A stretch of DNA of 39,368 bases from Ephemerocybe angulata (GCA_013368325.1 JAACJK010000138.1:1-39368), one strand, 5' to 3'; shown: positions 1-13,101, counted from the stretch's first letter. Translations and numbers: made by a program. Notes: generated by a model not told the origin, from the sequence alone.

Positions 1-417
1 GTCATGTCTCCATCGTACACGCACCTCCTAGTGGCAGCTAGTGGCACCCGCCCCGTATTCCGATCTCCATGCGCAGCCCCCAACCGCTTTCATCACCCCT
101 CCGATGCATCTAAGTGCCTGCGGTCTGAGTAAGGAGTACCATCGGGCGCAAGTACCATGCTGTCGCTGCGCTTCAGATCCTATCGTCGCCTGTTAATCGC
201 TTCGTTCTTTTTTAATTCCCCATATTGCTCTGCGTGGGGATGGACGTTGGTACCCCAGAAATATAGAGTGTGAGGGACGGATACATGCAGGGCGGCGCCC
301 TCGCCTGCCCGGTCCACGATCCCTGATCTTAGACTTATCTTTGATCAGATAAATAATCGGAGATCTCCGGGGGCATGTGATGTTGGTCTCGTGTCCAGGT
401 ACGACCCTGGCATGACG

Positions 418-3400
418 ATGGAATCTGTCTTTGACGACCTCTTCTCTTCGGATGCGCACCCTCTATCCGCAAATTGTAGCTCGTCTGAATTTGGGGCTGG
501 TAAGTTGCTGCTAGGCGCCCACATTTCCCTTTTGATTTCTTCGTGACACCATGTGGATAGCTTCCTCGATGGAGGACCAGCATGTGTTCCTCGGCTTTCC
601 CAATGCTACGGGAGGGTTCTGTCTTTCCTGGCGACCTATAACTTGTTCGCTTGTTCGTTTTGGATCCCCCCTCGGCCATCTACCCTGACCTTCGGTTTTA
701 CGATGTCTACCAAAACCGTCTTACGCTGAAGTTGCTTCGCGATCTCCGTCCCCTACCTCTCGGTCTCCGTCGCCTGTGCACATTCCTAGTACTCCCACTC
801 CCCGAGGAAAGCGTAAGGATGGAGCCTCCAACGTGAAGGCGGAAACTCCCCGCACCCCCAAACCGGCCAAGGCTGATGCATCTCCGAGCAAGCGGTGAGT
901 TCAATTGGCCTCCGCTTGTCTGCACCCCCACCTGATATGCCTGCCTTGTAGCTCTAGTTCGTCTGGATTGTGCGTAGACTCGTCGCGTCTCTTACAGCCC
1001 TGTGGCTCTAACGTCCTTTGTTTTATTGTCTCAAGTGTCACCAAGTTCAAAGCCGATGGGAGTACAGTCGAGGTTGAAGTCGACACCGGCCTCAGACGAC
1101 GACTCCGGGCAAGACGCGTATGTTCTCACCCACCCCTCTCTACCCTTGTTTCCTGACCTTTGGGTGTAGAGGTGTAGGGATGGATCCCAGCGACTCCATG
1201 TATTCGGGGAGGGCGTCAAAGAATCGCATTGAACCCGGCGGCCCCCTCGATTATCGAAACTCGAGCCACGGCGGCTCGAAGAGCCTCCTCGCGCGTTTAG
1301 AGCCGGTGAACCCCCTGCTTCAGGCAACTCTGGAGAACGATCGAGGACCCAAGAGACCACTCGCGGCAGGAAGTCCAAGGCGTCTCCAGTAAGCTCGCGG
1401 ATGTTGTCCCTCCATCCGAAGTCATGGTCGAAGACGTTCCTTCAACCAGTACAAGAGGTGTGATTCCTGTCCTCCTTCGTACACCTCACATTAACCCTAC
1501 TTGCAGTAAGCGCCATCGCGCCCAGAACTCCGTCGTGCTCTCCGCCAATGAGGACACCAGCGACCATGACGCGTCTAAAAAAGCGGTGCGTCGTCGAGTT
1601 CACAGCGCTTTATTAATTGATGTTCACCCGCATGAACTGCAGCAGGAAACGCGTTCGCTTGGCCACGGATACTCCCCAGCATGTGCCATCTGACGACGAA
1701 GCTATGCCTGGGCAACTGGAGCAGTGCGTATAATTTAATGGTACTATCGGTCGGCGACACCCACGCTCATTGTCGTTCCCTTAGCTGTTCTTTCCGACAT
1801 GGACGCGGAGCAGGGCCCTGTAGCTGCTCAGCTATCCGATGACGACATGAGTGAAGGCGAGGCAGACTTGTCGCCTTTGACGGATATCGACATGGAAGAA
1901 GGAGAGGTTGATGCCGTTTCGTTCTCGGCTGAGCAGGATGTCGAGCTCCAGGACGCGGCCTCTGCCTCGAGCGACGCCGATGCCGACGAAGGAGACGAGG
2001 AGGGTTCGGCTTATGGGCGCGGCTACGTGGAAGACGACGCCGTCATGTCTGATGGAGAGAATGTGGGGGAAGGTCGGGAAAGTAGTACCGGGGGTCGCGC
2101 GAGCGCCATGTCATCCCCGCCAGGACCTCATGATGTACCTTTGCACGACAACGAGACCGTCGGCTACGATTTGGATGACCCTTCATGTCAGTTGAACACT
2201 CTGCACGCCATTGCCGTATACTGACATGTCTTCCAGTGATGATGGTCCAGTCGCACCCGGACAATCGGCGGATTTTGAAAGTCCTACAGACGATGAGGAC
2301 GGAGACCGCCACCACGACGGACCTGCCCGGCCAATCCTCCCTCCGTGTCCGAACATGGAGAGGGGTGTGGAGGCGATGACGAAGCCGTTCACGAAGCATC
2401 CATATCGGGGTACGTCTCCTACTCTCCGCTGTCTGTCGTGCCCGTATCCGTAGTAACAGTGCCATCTAGCGACTCTGCGTCATACCAAGGCTCCGAAGAT
2501 GAAGGTGGCAGCGACGCTGCTTCCGTATATGCTCTCCCTTGACGCAGCCTCGCCCATGGAAGACTCCAGGTGGAGGTCCCTCACTCCGTCCTGCGAGTAG
2601 CTACGATGAGCCGTCGTCACCCGCGACAGCTCCCCTTCTCGAGCACCAGGCAATATCTACGACGCGGCCTCAGCGGAACAAAAACACCAAGCCATCCGTT
2701 CCCGATCCAGGTGCCCGTTCGTCCCTTTTCTTTACTTTCGGGTTGTGTTATGACTTATCATCGTTTATTTTCGTAGAATCCACCGTGAAGCCGAAGCCCT
2801 CTGTTTCGCAGCCTTCGTCCACGGCACATGTGACTCCTGCGACCTCCGTCGAAGTGCTGGAGGCCAAGTCGAGTCAGTCAACTCCTCCTGCGAACGCTGT
2901 ATCCTCAAAGTCGTCACCCGCCTCAGCGCGCCGTGTACGCTCCACAGGCTCATCAAGGAAGGACACCAAATCCGCCACGACCGCTGACCACGCTCCGCCT
3001 TCCACCGATAAACAGGTTGGACGTTCTTCGCGACGTCGCAAAGCCGACAACAAGGAGAGCAACGAAGCGGGTAGTACACCAGACTCCCATGCCAAAGACC
3101 CAGCATCCTCACGGCTTCCCACTGATTCGGTCGATGTACCTGAGAACAACCGTAACACAGAAAGCGCACAGTCACCCGACGGCGATCGACGGTCGTCCTC
3201 GACTCGTACGACGTCCCAGCCCGTCGATTCGTCTCCCTCCCCCATCCACGCCGCGATAAGTCCACGAAGTCGAAACCCCTCGCCCCTCCACCGTCTTCGT
3301 CTGCTCCCAGTCAGGATGTCAAGCCAAAGCCGATCAGGTCGAAGGAGCCTTCTGCATCGTCCGCGCCGTCTGCCACCCGTCAAGTCGATAAGTCCAAGCC

Positions 3401-5337
3401 AACAGTCACCTCGCCTTCTGCTCCGGTTCCCTCCCTCAACCAGGGTACAACGCCCACTCTTGTATCTTCACCCCTCCTCCGCCATCCACCCTCGTCCCAA
3501 GTCGTCAAGGTCCGGTGCCAGTGCAACGCCGACGTCCGCTGATCAAGTGTCCACTGCGACATCCGCCGCCACACCCGCCCATGTTTCCGCCATCTCGCTC
3601 GACAAGAAATCTGCCTCAAAGTCAGCTGCCAAGAAGAGAACCACCAGCGGAAGAGGGTCGACGTCTACTCCCGATGTGGCTGCGTCCTCTCCAGCTGTCA
3701 CCTCACGAGAGAAGAAGTCTACTTCGAACACGACCGTGTCCTCCGGACTGTCGAAGCCTGACCCGAGCAACCCGTCAGCATCGTCTCCGCAGGGAAACAG
3801 AAAGCGTCGTCCCGTACCCCTGCCGCGCGCCCGTCTAAGGCGTCGGACCCCACGGCTTCGGTAGTTCGAGGATCGAGCCGCAAAGCAGCCTCTGGTAGCT
3901 CCCGTTCTGGTAAACGGTCCGCACCTGTCGATGCAGTCAAGCCGCCTGGCGACTCCGTTCACGAGGCTGGCGAGCAAGGAGAATCCTCTGAGCCCGTCGC
4001 TGGTTCTGCAGTTGAGGCGGGCGGAGGGTCCGAGGATGCCAAGCCACCTGTGCGCTCGACTCCGGTCGTGCAAAAGTCCGAGGCGGGCGGAGGATCAGAG
4101 GACGCCAAGCCGGCTGTCAGCTCTACCCCGGTCGTGCAGAAACCCAACGCCGCTCGTTCCTTCAAGTCTATGTTCAAGGAGCGGAATCCGGCTGTACCAG
4201 GTCGCGCACTCGCGGGCGCGTATTTCAACAAGGCTCGCACACCTCCCGAAACCTGTCAGGTCATGGACGAAGCTCTGCAAGACCCGGCCCTGAAGAAAAC
4301 GTACGAAGACTTAGATCCTGTATGGTTCGTCCTGTTCGTTGAAAGATAGGTGGTATAAACGACTTACCAGCTCTATCGGCGGTTTACAGGTCGGGCAAGT
4401 TTCAATTGTGGACGGATGTAGCCGGGAAGGGTACTTATTCATTCAGCAACTGGATTGACGACTGTCCTCTGCTCGACTACGAGTACGTTGCGATCGCTTC
4501 CGTCTGACCGCTCGCTTACCGTTCCTGTATATCCAGTTCAGCCATAAACGCTATCGTCTTCAAGTCGCACAAGCAATTCCTCAATCCGTCTCGCGCATCC
4601 ACGCAGAGTGTGTTGGTGCGCGAGCTCCCGCCGGGTACGAAGCTCCAGCTCTACACCAGCGATCGTAGAGTTGCAATCTGTCTGTCCGCGGTCCAGGCGA
4701 CCCAGTCGTATATCACCGAGCCCTGCCCCGTCGGCGTCAAGCAGAAGAAGCTTCATGGCGTATTCCACAGTCAGGAGTTCGAGCGGATGGTAGGATTTGT
4801 CTGCTCCGCCTTTTCGAAGGAGCTTCTTGGTGCGCAGTTGGGGATGGACGAGATGCAGTTCTGCTCAAAGTCTTTGTTCGGTGGTAAGATACTTCTAACC
4901 CTCGCATATATCGTACCTAACCTCGCATTTATGAAGACGGTGATGTTCCCGCCCCTAGAAGATATTCTCCCTCGAAACCGAGTCCGGCCACTGCCTCCGC
5001 GTCGGGGTCTACGTCTGCACCTGTTGGGGACTCGTTTAGCCTTGGCATCGAGGAAACCAGTACGTGTGCTTTCCCTTCTTCTCCACTTTATCTTGCCATA
5101 TGCTGACGTGATAATATGTGTCCAGTTCCCGTTTACGATTGCACCGGGTTCGTTCTGGACCTCGAGCGTGACCTGGACAGGCTCGATCAGCTACCCCGGT
5201 GGGACGGTGAGATCCCCCGTAATTCGTTCGTTGTCGTCGCATACACTTTGTCCGTGTTCCACGGAAAGAAGGGACAGTGGAAGGTTAGTTTCAATATTCG
5301 CTGGGTCATGCTTATCGGAAATGGCGAAGCGAGATGA
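418..5337 (+). CDS. Large intron-rich gene, Ser/Pro/Lys-rich protein with folded C-terminal part, function unknown
   Basis: I do not recognise this gene. A start at 418 (MESVFDDLF...) opens an exon ending at 499, followed by introns 500-560, 895-951, about 970-1035 and 1118-1169. The middle is low complexity: an acidic stretch at 1799-2180 (SDDDMSEGEADLSPL...), then Ser/Thr/Pro/Lys-rich sequence to about 4140. The 3' part resolves well: exon to 4324, then 4390-4482, 4537-4883, 4937-5059 and 5126-5337, with stop TGA at 5335-5337 and all phases agreeing. The C-terminal exons look globular (WTDVAGKGTYSFSNWIDDC, then YDCTGF..., ending SFNIRWVMLIG). Reading frame jumps near 2330, 3255, 3500 and 3800 fit missing bases rather than introns. 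The order acidic, then basic disordered, then globular suggests a nuclear protein, which is only an inference. The exact exon set before about 4100 is unresolved. Confidence 0.6.
4014..4145 (+). repeat. 66 bp tandem repeat, two copies, coding
   Basis: Two adjacent 66 bp units start at 4014 and 4080 and encode 22-residue repeats of the form EAGGGSEDAKPxVxSTPVVQK. They lie in frame inside the large gene, just before its globular C-terminal part. Confidence 0.8.
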
Positions 5338-5607
5338 TATCGTGAATCTTTTACCTCAGTAGCCTATCCAGTCGTGCCCTGATACTATATCGTCAACCCG
5401 CACTGTCCTGTATATCATAGCTTTCTATCACCTGTGGCAATGTACAGAGATTAAACGTTTGTTTGTATATGTTATCACGTGAAGGCTTCGACTTGTGATT
5501 ACACGTAATGGGACCGTTCTCCTGACTATGTACCCTTCTCTTTCGACAGCCACGTCTCTCCTACCATACATCCTCAACGGTTGTATATACCCTACTTATC
5601 CTCTGAA

Positions 5608-8600
5608 ATGCATATCGACACAACTCGCCCTGACGATGCGTTACCCGTTACCCGTGATTCTGGTGCCGCCTCCCTCTACGGAGGCGGCGCACATGTGCAG
5701 AGAAAGTTTACCTGGGCAGAGCTTGGGCCCTTTCTGGTGCAGAATGACCTTGACGGTCCCGCCTACGTGTCTGGAACATACGAACTCGTCAGATATGCCC
5801 TCGTGGATCGATCGGGAATATACTCGGCTCTCATGACGGTGCGTTTGAGCTGGATGTCCCCTTAGAACTCCTTCTTCCCCACCTCAACTTGACCGAGCTC
5901 AAGTCTGTCGCCAAAGTCCACGGGCTCAAACCGCAGCGAGGTCAATCCAGGGAATCCATTGTCTCCGTCTTGCGCGAGCATGTCTGTGGTGGTTGTGAAC
6001 CCCACACGTCCATTTTCACTTGCTCGTCGTCTCGGGCGGGTCAGCCCATTCCCCGACCAGAGTATATTAACGACGCTATCAGAAGCATTAAGAGCTTCAC
6101 TCTCGACGAGATCCTAAAGTTCGCGAATATACCTTCCGATGTTCAGCCAACGTACGCGTCCGGAGCTCGACTGTTGGCACTGGATGTCGTCGAAGATGCT
6201 GGTACTAGAACAGGGACGACCATCCTGGGGACTCTTTCGTGTGTCACGACGTTCCTTGGATGACGCTAGCCAAGAAAGGTACTAACGGCACTGTGGTCTG
6301 CCTGGCTAGTCTCCACGGTGTGGAGTTTCCTGTACGTACCTCAAAGGCTGGGGGAATACTGGAGCTTGGAAAACACGTGTGCGTAGACTGCCCGTCCTAT
6401 CATGCCGTGTTCGTCCCCGTTATCAAGCCAAAGGCTGCGCAGAAACCCAGGGCTGCTGACGTTGAACCCCATACTGTGGTCCTGGTGCCAGAAGAAGATG
6501 AAAGGGTGTTTAAATATCCCCCGCCTCCGTTGACCAACGCCGATAGACTGTCTATTGTTCGTGACTTCTGTGAGGACTTGCGACCCGAACATTTTGAAGA
6601 GTCTGGATGCGCGTCATGTGGGCAGTTGACCCTCCTGACTGAGCTTACGCCTCTCGAGTCGTTAGCGTGTTCGCTCGACCCCTTAGTGGAGCCCGGTCTA
6701 GCCAGACGCGAGCGCCATAGCTCGAAGGATCCAATTGAATATGAATCTGGGCCCATTCTAGATAAATCTCTAACCGCGATATGTCCTGTTTGTGTCGACG
6801 CACTCAACAACGGCCGACGACCCCATAATGCGCTTGCGAATGGACTATGGGTAGGCCCTGTACCTAGTATCCTGGCCGATCTTACCTACGCTGAGCAGGT
6901 CTTGGTTGCCCGAATTCGAACTAACCGCTGCGTCGTTCGTGTCTCGTCTGCCCCCGGTCGACCGGCGCACTCAAAGATGATTGCTAACGCGATTTCATTT
7001 GCGTGTCCTACAATGAAAATTTATCACCAGCTGCCTCCTCCTCGGAGTGAGGTAGACGAGGTATTGGCCTTCATCTTCACTGGGGTCAACCCACCTGAAG
7101 AGGATGAGATCGTCAGGTCCCCGATGCTGGTGCGCCGTAACAATGTCAAGAATGCTCTTGAATGGCTCAAGCTGAACCACGCCGACTATGCCGATTTACT
7201 GATTGACTACGAGACCCTAGGCACCTATCCTGAGCGCGGATCCGTCGTCAAAGTAGTTGTCAGAGCGTTGGAGGACGGCACGAATGTAGTCGCGTCGACG
7301 ACGAGTGTTCATGACACCTTTGAAGACGATGGAACCACCAGCGGACCTTGCCCATTCACCGTGAATGGCCTGATCGGGAGCCGTCTTGATAGCATGTCTC
7401 TTGACGCCCGAAGGGCCGCAGCAACTAGGCATTTACGAACGGGGGATAGTACCGTCTTGGCTGTTGGCCATTCGGACACTCCCGAATCGAAGTATAACAA
7501 TCCTCAACTATATCCACAGATCTACCCCTGGTTGTTTCCCTACGGCTCGGGGGGGTTGGGTACTGCGAGACTGCATGGCAGGATGTCCGAGACGACTCAG
7601 AAGAAATGGATGCTCATGTACCATGACAAGAGGTTCCAGACGGAAACCCGCTTCATTATCGTCGCGTTCAACGATGAGCAGATTAAGGAAAGTAAAAACG
7701 GTAGTATTGTCTTAACTAGGCGCAGTAACTTCGCGTCCATCGCTTCAAGAGTACACAAGATTAACCCGGTAGTCATCAAGGACATCGCTACGAGACTGCA
7801 AGAAGGCGAGCGGGTCATCCCAGAGACGGAAGAGGAGAAGCTATGCTTTTCTATAATGGACCAGATAGATCACGTTGGGAGTAGCGTCCACGGTTCTCTC
7901 GCTGGGAAGAAGAATATGAGAAGCGAGGTTTGGTCACTCATTGCGAACAGAGGTGCACCATCGTGGTTCATCACATTGTCACCTGCAGATAATAAGCACC
8001 CCATATGTATATATTGGGCGGATAAAAAAGTAGAATTTAACCCTGAGCTGAGAGAGTACATGGAGAGAGCCCGACTCGTCGCCCAAAACCCCGTGGCCGG
8101 GGCGCGCTTCTTCCACTTCATGGTCCTTCTGCTCATTAAGCATCTTCTCAGATGGGGAGACCCGGAAGGTAGAGCCGGTATATTCGGTCATACAGCAGCC
8201 TATTACGGCACTGTAGAGCAGCAGGGGCGCATGACCTTACATTTGCATATGCTGGTATGGATAGTCTGTGCTCTGAGTCCTCAACAGGTAAGGGATCGGT
8301 TGATGGCTAAGGATAGCGAGTTCGTGAGCGAGCTCATATCCTATCTCGAAGGAAGCCACACTGGCGACTTCTTCACCGGATCTTTGGAGGATATGAGCGC
8401 CAAGTTCTCTACTAAGCGCCAGCCTGCCCCTAAGTCGGATGTCAATGTTGAGGTCGCACCTGACGCGGATGACTCAGAGGAGATCGATCTTCTCGTCGAG
8501 CCGTTAATCGACGACTCTAAGTATCCGAGTGGACATGACGCACCTGTCATCGAAGACCCAATCCAGAAGCTCCCTGTCCCTCCTCCGCTTACGACTTGTC

Positions 8601-11600
8601 CTGCAGTGGCCGACTCCTGCACCTGTGAGGAATGTTCGGAGGTCGACAAATGGTTGGACCATTACCGGGAGACCGTGGACCATATACTGTACCGATCCAA
8701 CGTGCATTCCTGCTTCGTTAAGCGAAACGTGAAGGTCATGGGGGTCGACAAGCAGCTCATCGTTGGGAAAGGCTGTCTGAATAAGGAGAAAGTGTGCACC
8801 GCGAGGTTTCCCAGGAAGATCTCCAAGGTCACCGTCGTAGACAAAGAGGGACATATTCACCTCATGAAGAATGAGCCCAACATCAACACTGTCAACGATG
8901 TCATGGTGTACTGTTTCGGATGTAACACCGACTGTTCTTCGCTGTCCTCAGGTACAGCTGTTAAAGCGACCGCTGGGTATATTGCAGACTATATCTGTAA
9001 GATGGGTCTGAAGACCTACCAAATATTTTCCTCCATATACGATGTCTTCGAACGAAATCCAGACGTGTGGGTAGAAAGTAAATCCGAGAACGATGCAGCC
9101 CGGCAACTTATAATGAAAATGGCAAATTCTCTGACATCGAAAATCGAGATAGGCGGTCCTATGGCCGCTATGTATCTGCTTGGTCACCCGGATCATTACT
9201 CCAGTCACTCCTTCGAGAAGTTATACTGGCGAACTTACGTGGTGTATGTACAGAACGAGTGGGCCGCCGCAGAGGAAGCCTCCAGAGCGGAAAATCCTCG
9301 CTCCAACGACGGCGCCGTGGACAACTCCTTCCCCGTTCCGGTGGGAGACGACATTGACCATGAAATGGAAGACGTTGAGCCCTGCTTCGACGACGGCGGC
9401 GACGAGGACGAAGAGGACTCTGTGGCGATCAAACGGACCTACGGAAGGATTTTGAGTCGGTCAAGTGTCGACGACTACATGATGAGACCCGAAGAGCTTA
9501 CCGCGGTATGTTTGTATGACTGGATCCAGTGTAGCGTCCGTAAGTCAGTGGTGGGTGTTAAAAATCCGTCGAAGACGCTCTTATGCTATCAGAGAGGGCA
9601 TCCTCTATTCAAGTCCCATCGCATTGCTTACGATGTCCGAAGGATGCAGACTGTCGTCCCCAACTTCCTCGGGGCTTATCTACCGAGACCCGATGGAGAC
9701 GATCGCGAGTACTATTGTTGCACTATACTCACTCTCTTCGTACCCTGGAGGTCTCCGCTCGATTTGAAGTCGTCATGCGAAAGTTGGGATGCAGCGTTCG
9801 ATAGGTATTCGTTTTCAGATAGGCACCTTCAGATAATCAGCAACATGAACATCCGACATGAATGCTACGATGCTCGTGATGACTACCACGCACAGCTGAA
9901 GCTCCAGGTCGCCGCTCAGTACGATAAGGATGCTGATTTAGATACTGAGGACGAAGAGGAGGAGTGTCCTGATGACGCCGACGTGGCAGACGTCCTCGAT
10001 GCGGTTCTGTTGGAGGAGAGCGGTATTGGTGTGTGGTCCCAGAAAAAGTTAGATCAAATGAAAGAGGTAGAGGCTGTCATGCAGTCAGCCGGGTGGACGG
10101 TCGACAGCGTGTCCTCCCAGACCCGCTCGACAGAGGATTCCTTCGCGCCAGACCGCATGATGGGACCGAATAAGTGGAAATCTGTGGTTTCAGCGGCGCG
10201 AAAAGAGGTGTTAGATTCGAGGTTGGTGAATGCGAAAGGGCACATACTGGCTCACGACGACGATGTGGGTTCGAAGGACCCTGCGTACGATGGCGTCAAG
10301 GTCGTAAACGATGCTCGTGTTTTGCCCGGCGCCTATTTCTTGTCGGAGTTCGAACTCGCGGACGCTGACGTGCAGGCACAACTAACAGAAGCAGTCACCA
10401 AGTACTCGCTCAATGAGGAACAGCGGAGAGCGTTCTCAATCGTTGCAAGACACTCTATATCTGTGTCCCCCGCCCCATTGTTGATGTACATAGGTGGAAT
10501 GGGGGGGACGGGCAAGACGCGGGTGATAGACTCCCTCAGGTACTGGTTCACCATCCGATCTGAGGCGAACCGTATGGCTGTGACAGCCCCAACCGGTGCC
10601 GCGGCATCCGTCGTTCGCGGCTCTACCTATCACTCGTATCTGGGTGTCGCTACAGGCGACCGACGTGCATATGCTCCTCGCGGGGGTCGAGCTCTTGACG
10701 AAGCTCGCCTCCGAATGAGAGGCGTCGACTACATTTTCATGGACGAAATTTCTATGGTGTCCTGCCAGGACCTCTATCTTATAGATAAACGCCTAAAAGA
10801 TGTCACAACCCTAGAAGACATGCCTTTTGGCGGCCTCAGCATCATCGTAGCTGGAGACTTCGCACAACTCCCTCCCGCTAGAGGTCTATCGCTTTACAGC
10901 GGAGAAGTATCGAAGGTACAGCGACCTAGGCAGAGTCAGACAGACCAGGAAAACACGCTGGGTCTCTTGTTGTGGAATCTATTTGTCACGGTCGTCGTGC
11001 TCCGCCAGAACATGAGGCAGACGAACACTTCAGATGCAGCTGAGGACTCACTGCGAACCTGTTTAGAGCACATGCGATATAAAGACTGTACCGAAGCGGA
11101 TTTAGAGTTCCTTCGGTCTCGAATCCCGAGCAATAACCCTGCTCTCAATCTCGGTGATCCCATGTGGTGCGATGTTTCAGTAATCACCGCCTGGAATACG
11201 CATAAAGATCAAATCAACGCTATGAATGCCATTCGATTTGCACGCGAGAATAACCGCCCGCTGCACATGTTCTACTCTGTAGATAGGCAGGGAAGAGGAA
11301 AGGGGCGGGTTAGGCAGAAGCCCGCGAGAGACACTAACGAACCAAAGATAAGACTTACTCCGGCGGTGCAAGAGGCCTTGTGGAGATCCCCTCCCTATAC
11401 CAGCGAACACATACCCGCATGTCTACCATTATGTATTGGTATGCCTGTTATGATCCGTAATAATGACGCGACGGAGCTTGGTATTACCAAGGGGCAGGAA
11501 GCGGTGGTCAAAGGTTGGACTAGCCAGGAGATCCCAGGTTTTCCCGGCCGCTTCGCCCTCGAAGTACTGTTTGTTAAACTAGTTAATCCGAAGGACAACA

Positions 11601-11976
11601 TAAAGCTCCCACATCTAGAAGAGAATGTCGTTCCACTCACCCGAATGTCCACAGCGCTTCGCGCCGTTCTCCCCAACGACGCCGGCATCCACATCTCCCG
11701 CCAGCAGGTACCTGTGCTCCTAAATTTCGCTATGACCGACTATGCCTCGCAGGGTAAAACACGCGAGGTGAACGTCGTCGATCTTTTGCGCTCTCGTAAC
11801 CATCAGGCTATGTACACCGCTCTTTCGAGGGGCACAAGCGCAGCATCCACCATTATATTGAGAGACTTTAAAGAATCTAAACTCACCGGGGGCATATCTG
11901 GCTACCTGCGTCAGGAGTATAGGGTCATAGATACACTGGACGAGATCACGAAAGGGAGGTTCGAGGGCACTCTCCC
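5608..11976 (+). CDS. Helitron Rep/helicase (RepHel) with three apparent one-base frameshifts
   Basis: This is the replication initiator and helicase of the Helitron, which nicks and unwinds DNA for rolling-circle transposition. The start is the ATG at 5608. Two related modules, each ending HVCxxC, lie at about 5895-6000 and 6296-6400. Next come FEESGCASCG (about 6593) and a DUF6570-like CPVC...ALANGLWVGP region at 6780-6960. The HUH motif (His-Leu-His) is at 8240-8248 and the paired tyrosines YIADY are at 8978-8992. The helicase follows with Walker A GGMGGTGKT (10493-10519), Walker B DEIS (about 10742), AGDFAQLPP, LRQNMRQ, TDYASQGKT and AMYTALSRG. All catalytic residues are present. The frame changes at GGG 5814-5816, GGG 6213-6215 and CCCCC 11974-11978. 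One added base at each would give a single protein of about 2,498 residues together with the next entry. Introns are not needed to explain these joins. Confidence 0.88.
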
Positions 11977-11978
11977 CC

Positions 11979-13101
11979 TGCTGTGGTGCAGCGTCTTCGT
12001 GCCTCCACTATACTTTCGTACAAAGCTTGGCAGAGAATGCAGGCCGCGACAAAAGCTGATATCGCTTCTCGAAAGAGGAAGGCAGGCGATCTGTCTGGTG
12101 TTGAGGAACGTCAGTCGAAGTTCCGAAAAATGGTTCATGTCGCAGAAACGATCGGCTTACAATCGAGTAAACGAAAGGCGGAACAGAGTCTGTGCGAGGA
12201 TGTTCGACCTTCTAAGGTGCAGAGGTTAGTTGTACCAGGTGCTTCCGCTCGCGTGGTTCAACCTATCGCACACGAACCGGGCTGGGTACATAGCTGGAAA
12301 TGGGATGATGTGAACTGGAGCTGTGCGTACGACTCGTACTTCACCATTTTGCGGTACATTTGGTATGGCCGGGATAGCACTTTCCTTAGGTCGATTTGTG
12401 GTGACAGTCAGATCCTCCCGTATGCCTTCGACCTTTTCGCTGCAGCGCACGCTGATGACCTGCCTCTAGACAGTTGCAGACTGCGCCTTCGGACCATCTT
12501 GTGGGAGATGGACCCTGTAGGGTTTCCGAAGGGGCAACTTGGTGCTGACCTCTACTCTCTCACCCGAGCTGTTAACGGTGTGCCTCCACCGACCGATCCT
12601 TCCAACACGACCCACCGCCTCTGTTTCGGTTGTCATCGGCGGATCCCCGGGTTCATGTTCGAGGGGATCGGACGGTATACCGTAATGAGGACAACCCTTA
12701 CTAGAGACGAGTCAGTGGCAAGGTATTTGGCCTCCTTAGAGCGTGTGTCAGGTCAGTGTGATGAGTGTGCGGGAGACCTCATGATTGAACACGAGTATCC
12801 ATCCCTCATGTGCGTCGAGTTGCCCAACCTACCGCTCGCAACAGTGAAGAAGCGCTTAATTGTTAATAGCTTGATGGAACTGTCTGATTGCAGGTACAGG
12901 TTAGCGGGCGTGGTGTACTGGGGTGGAAATCACTTCGCTTCGAGAGTTGTGGACCATGATATGCGGGTGTACGCCTACGACGGTATGGTCAATGAGGGTA
13001 AGCTGGAGTACGAGTTTACTTTAAGGACTACCAGTCAGCTCCGCTCTCTCTCTGTAATGGGGGGAAATGTGGCATCTTTGGCTGTATATATTAGAGACTA
13101 A
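11979..13101 (+). CDS. C-terminal ubiquitin-specific-protease-like domain of the Helitron protein
   Basis: This is the continuation of the RepHel protein after the C-run frameshift; a Lys/Arg-rich linker comes first. The order of motifs resembles papain-like ubiquitin-specific proteases (C19). There is a Cys box NWSCAYDS (Cys codon 12322-12324), then two CxxC pairs (CFGC at 12622-12633 and CDEC at 12756-12767) like the zinc-binding fingers. A His box YWGGNHFASR (His codon 12931-12933) and an Asp in VYAYDGM (12979-12981) follow. The stop TAA is at 13099-13101. Some Helitrons and Helentrons carry an OTU cysteine protease; the CxxC fingers and the wide Cys-His spacing here look more like USP than OTU. 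The assignment to a catalytic class is by motif order only. There is no good ATG for separate translation, which supports a fusion. Confidence 0.7.

Larger units (their letters stand above)
5608..13101 (+). mobile_element. Fungal Helitron (rolling-circle transposon), coding part
   Basis: The stretch encodes a Rep nuclease joined to a PIF1-family helicase, the defining pair of Helitrons, plus a C-terminal cysteine-protease-like domain. The boundaries given are those of the coding region only. I found no convincing 5' TC or 3' CTRR end with a subterminal hairpin, so the true ends are unknown. The large gene directly upstream on the same strand could be cargo or simply a neighbour. Confidence 0.85.

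Noticed and set aside
335..679. 114-codon minus-strand open frame at the left edge
   Set aside because: It overlaps well-supported plus-strand exons (418-499 and 561 onward) with proper splice signals, and has none of its own.
5837..5865. A 27 bp intron (GTGCGT...TTAG) to explain the first Helitron frame change
   Set aside because: It is too short for a fungal intron, and adding one G at 5814-5816 gives a continuous, sensible protein.
11970..11985. Programmed -1 frameshift joining RepHel to the protease domain
   Set aside because: The run could slip, but two other frame breaks in the same gene are at G runs without any slippery-site logic, so missing bases are simpler.
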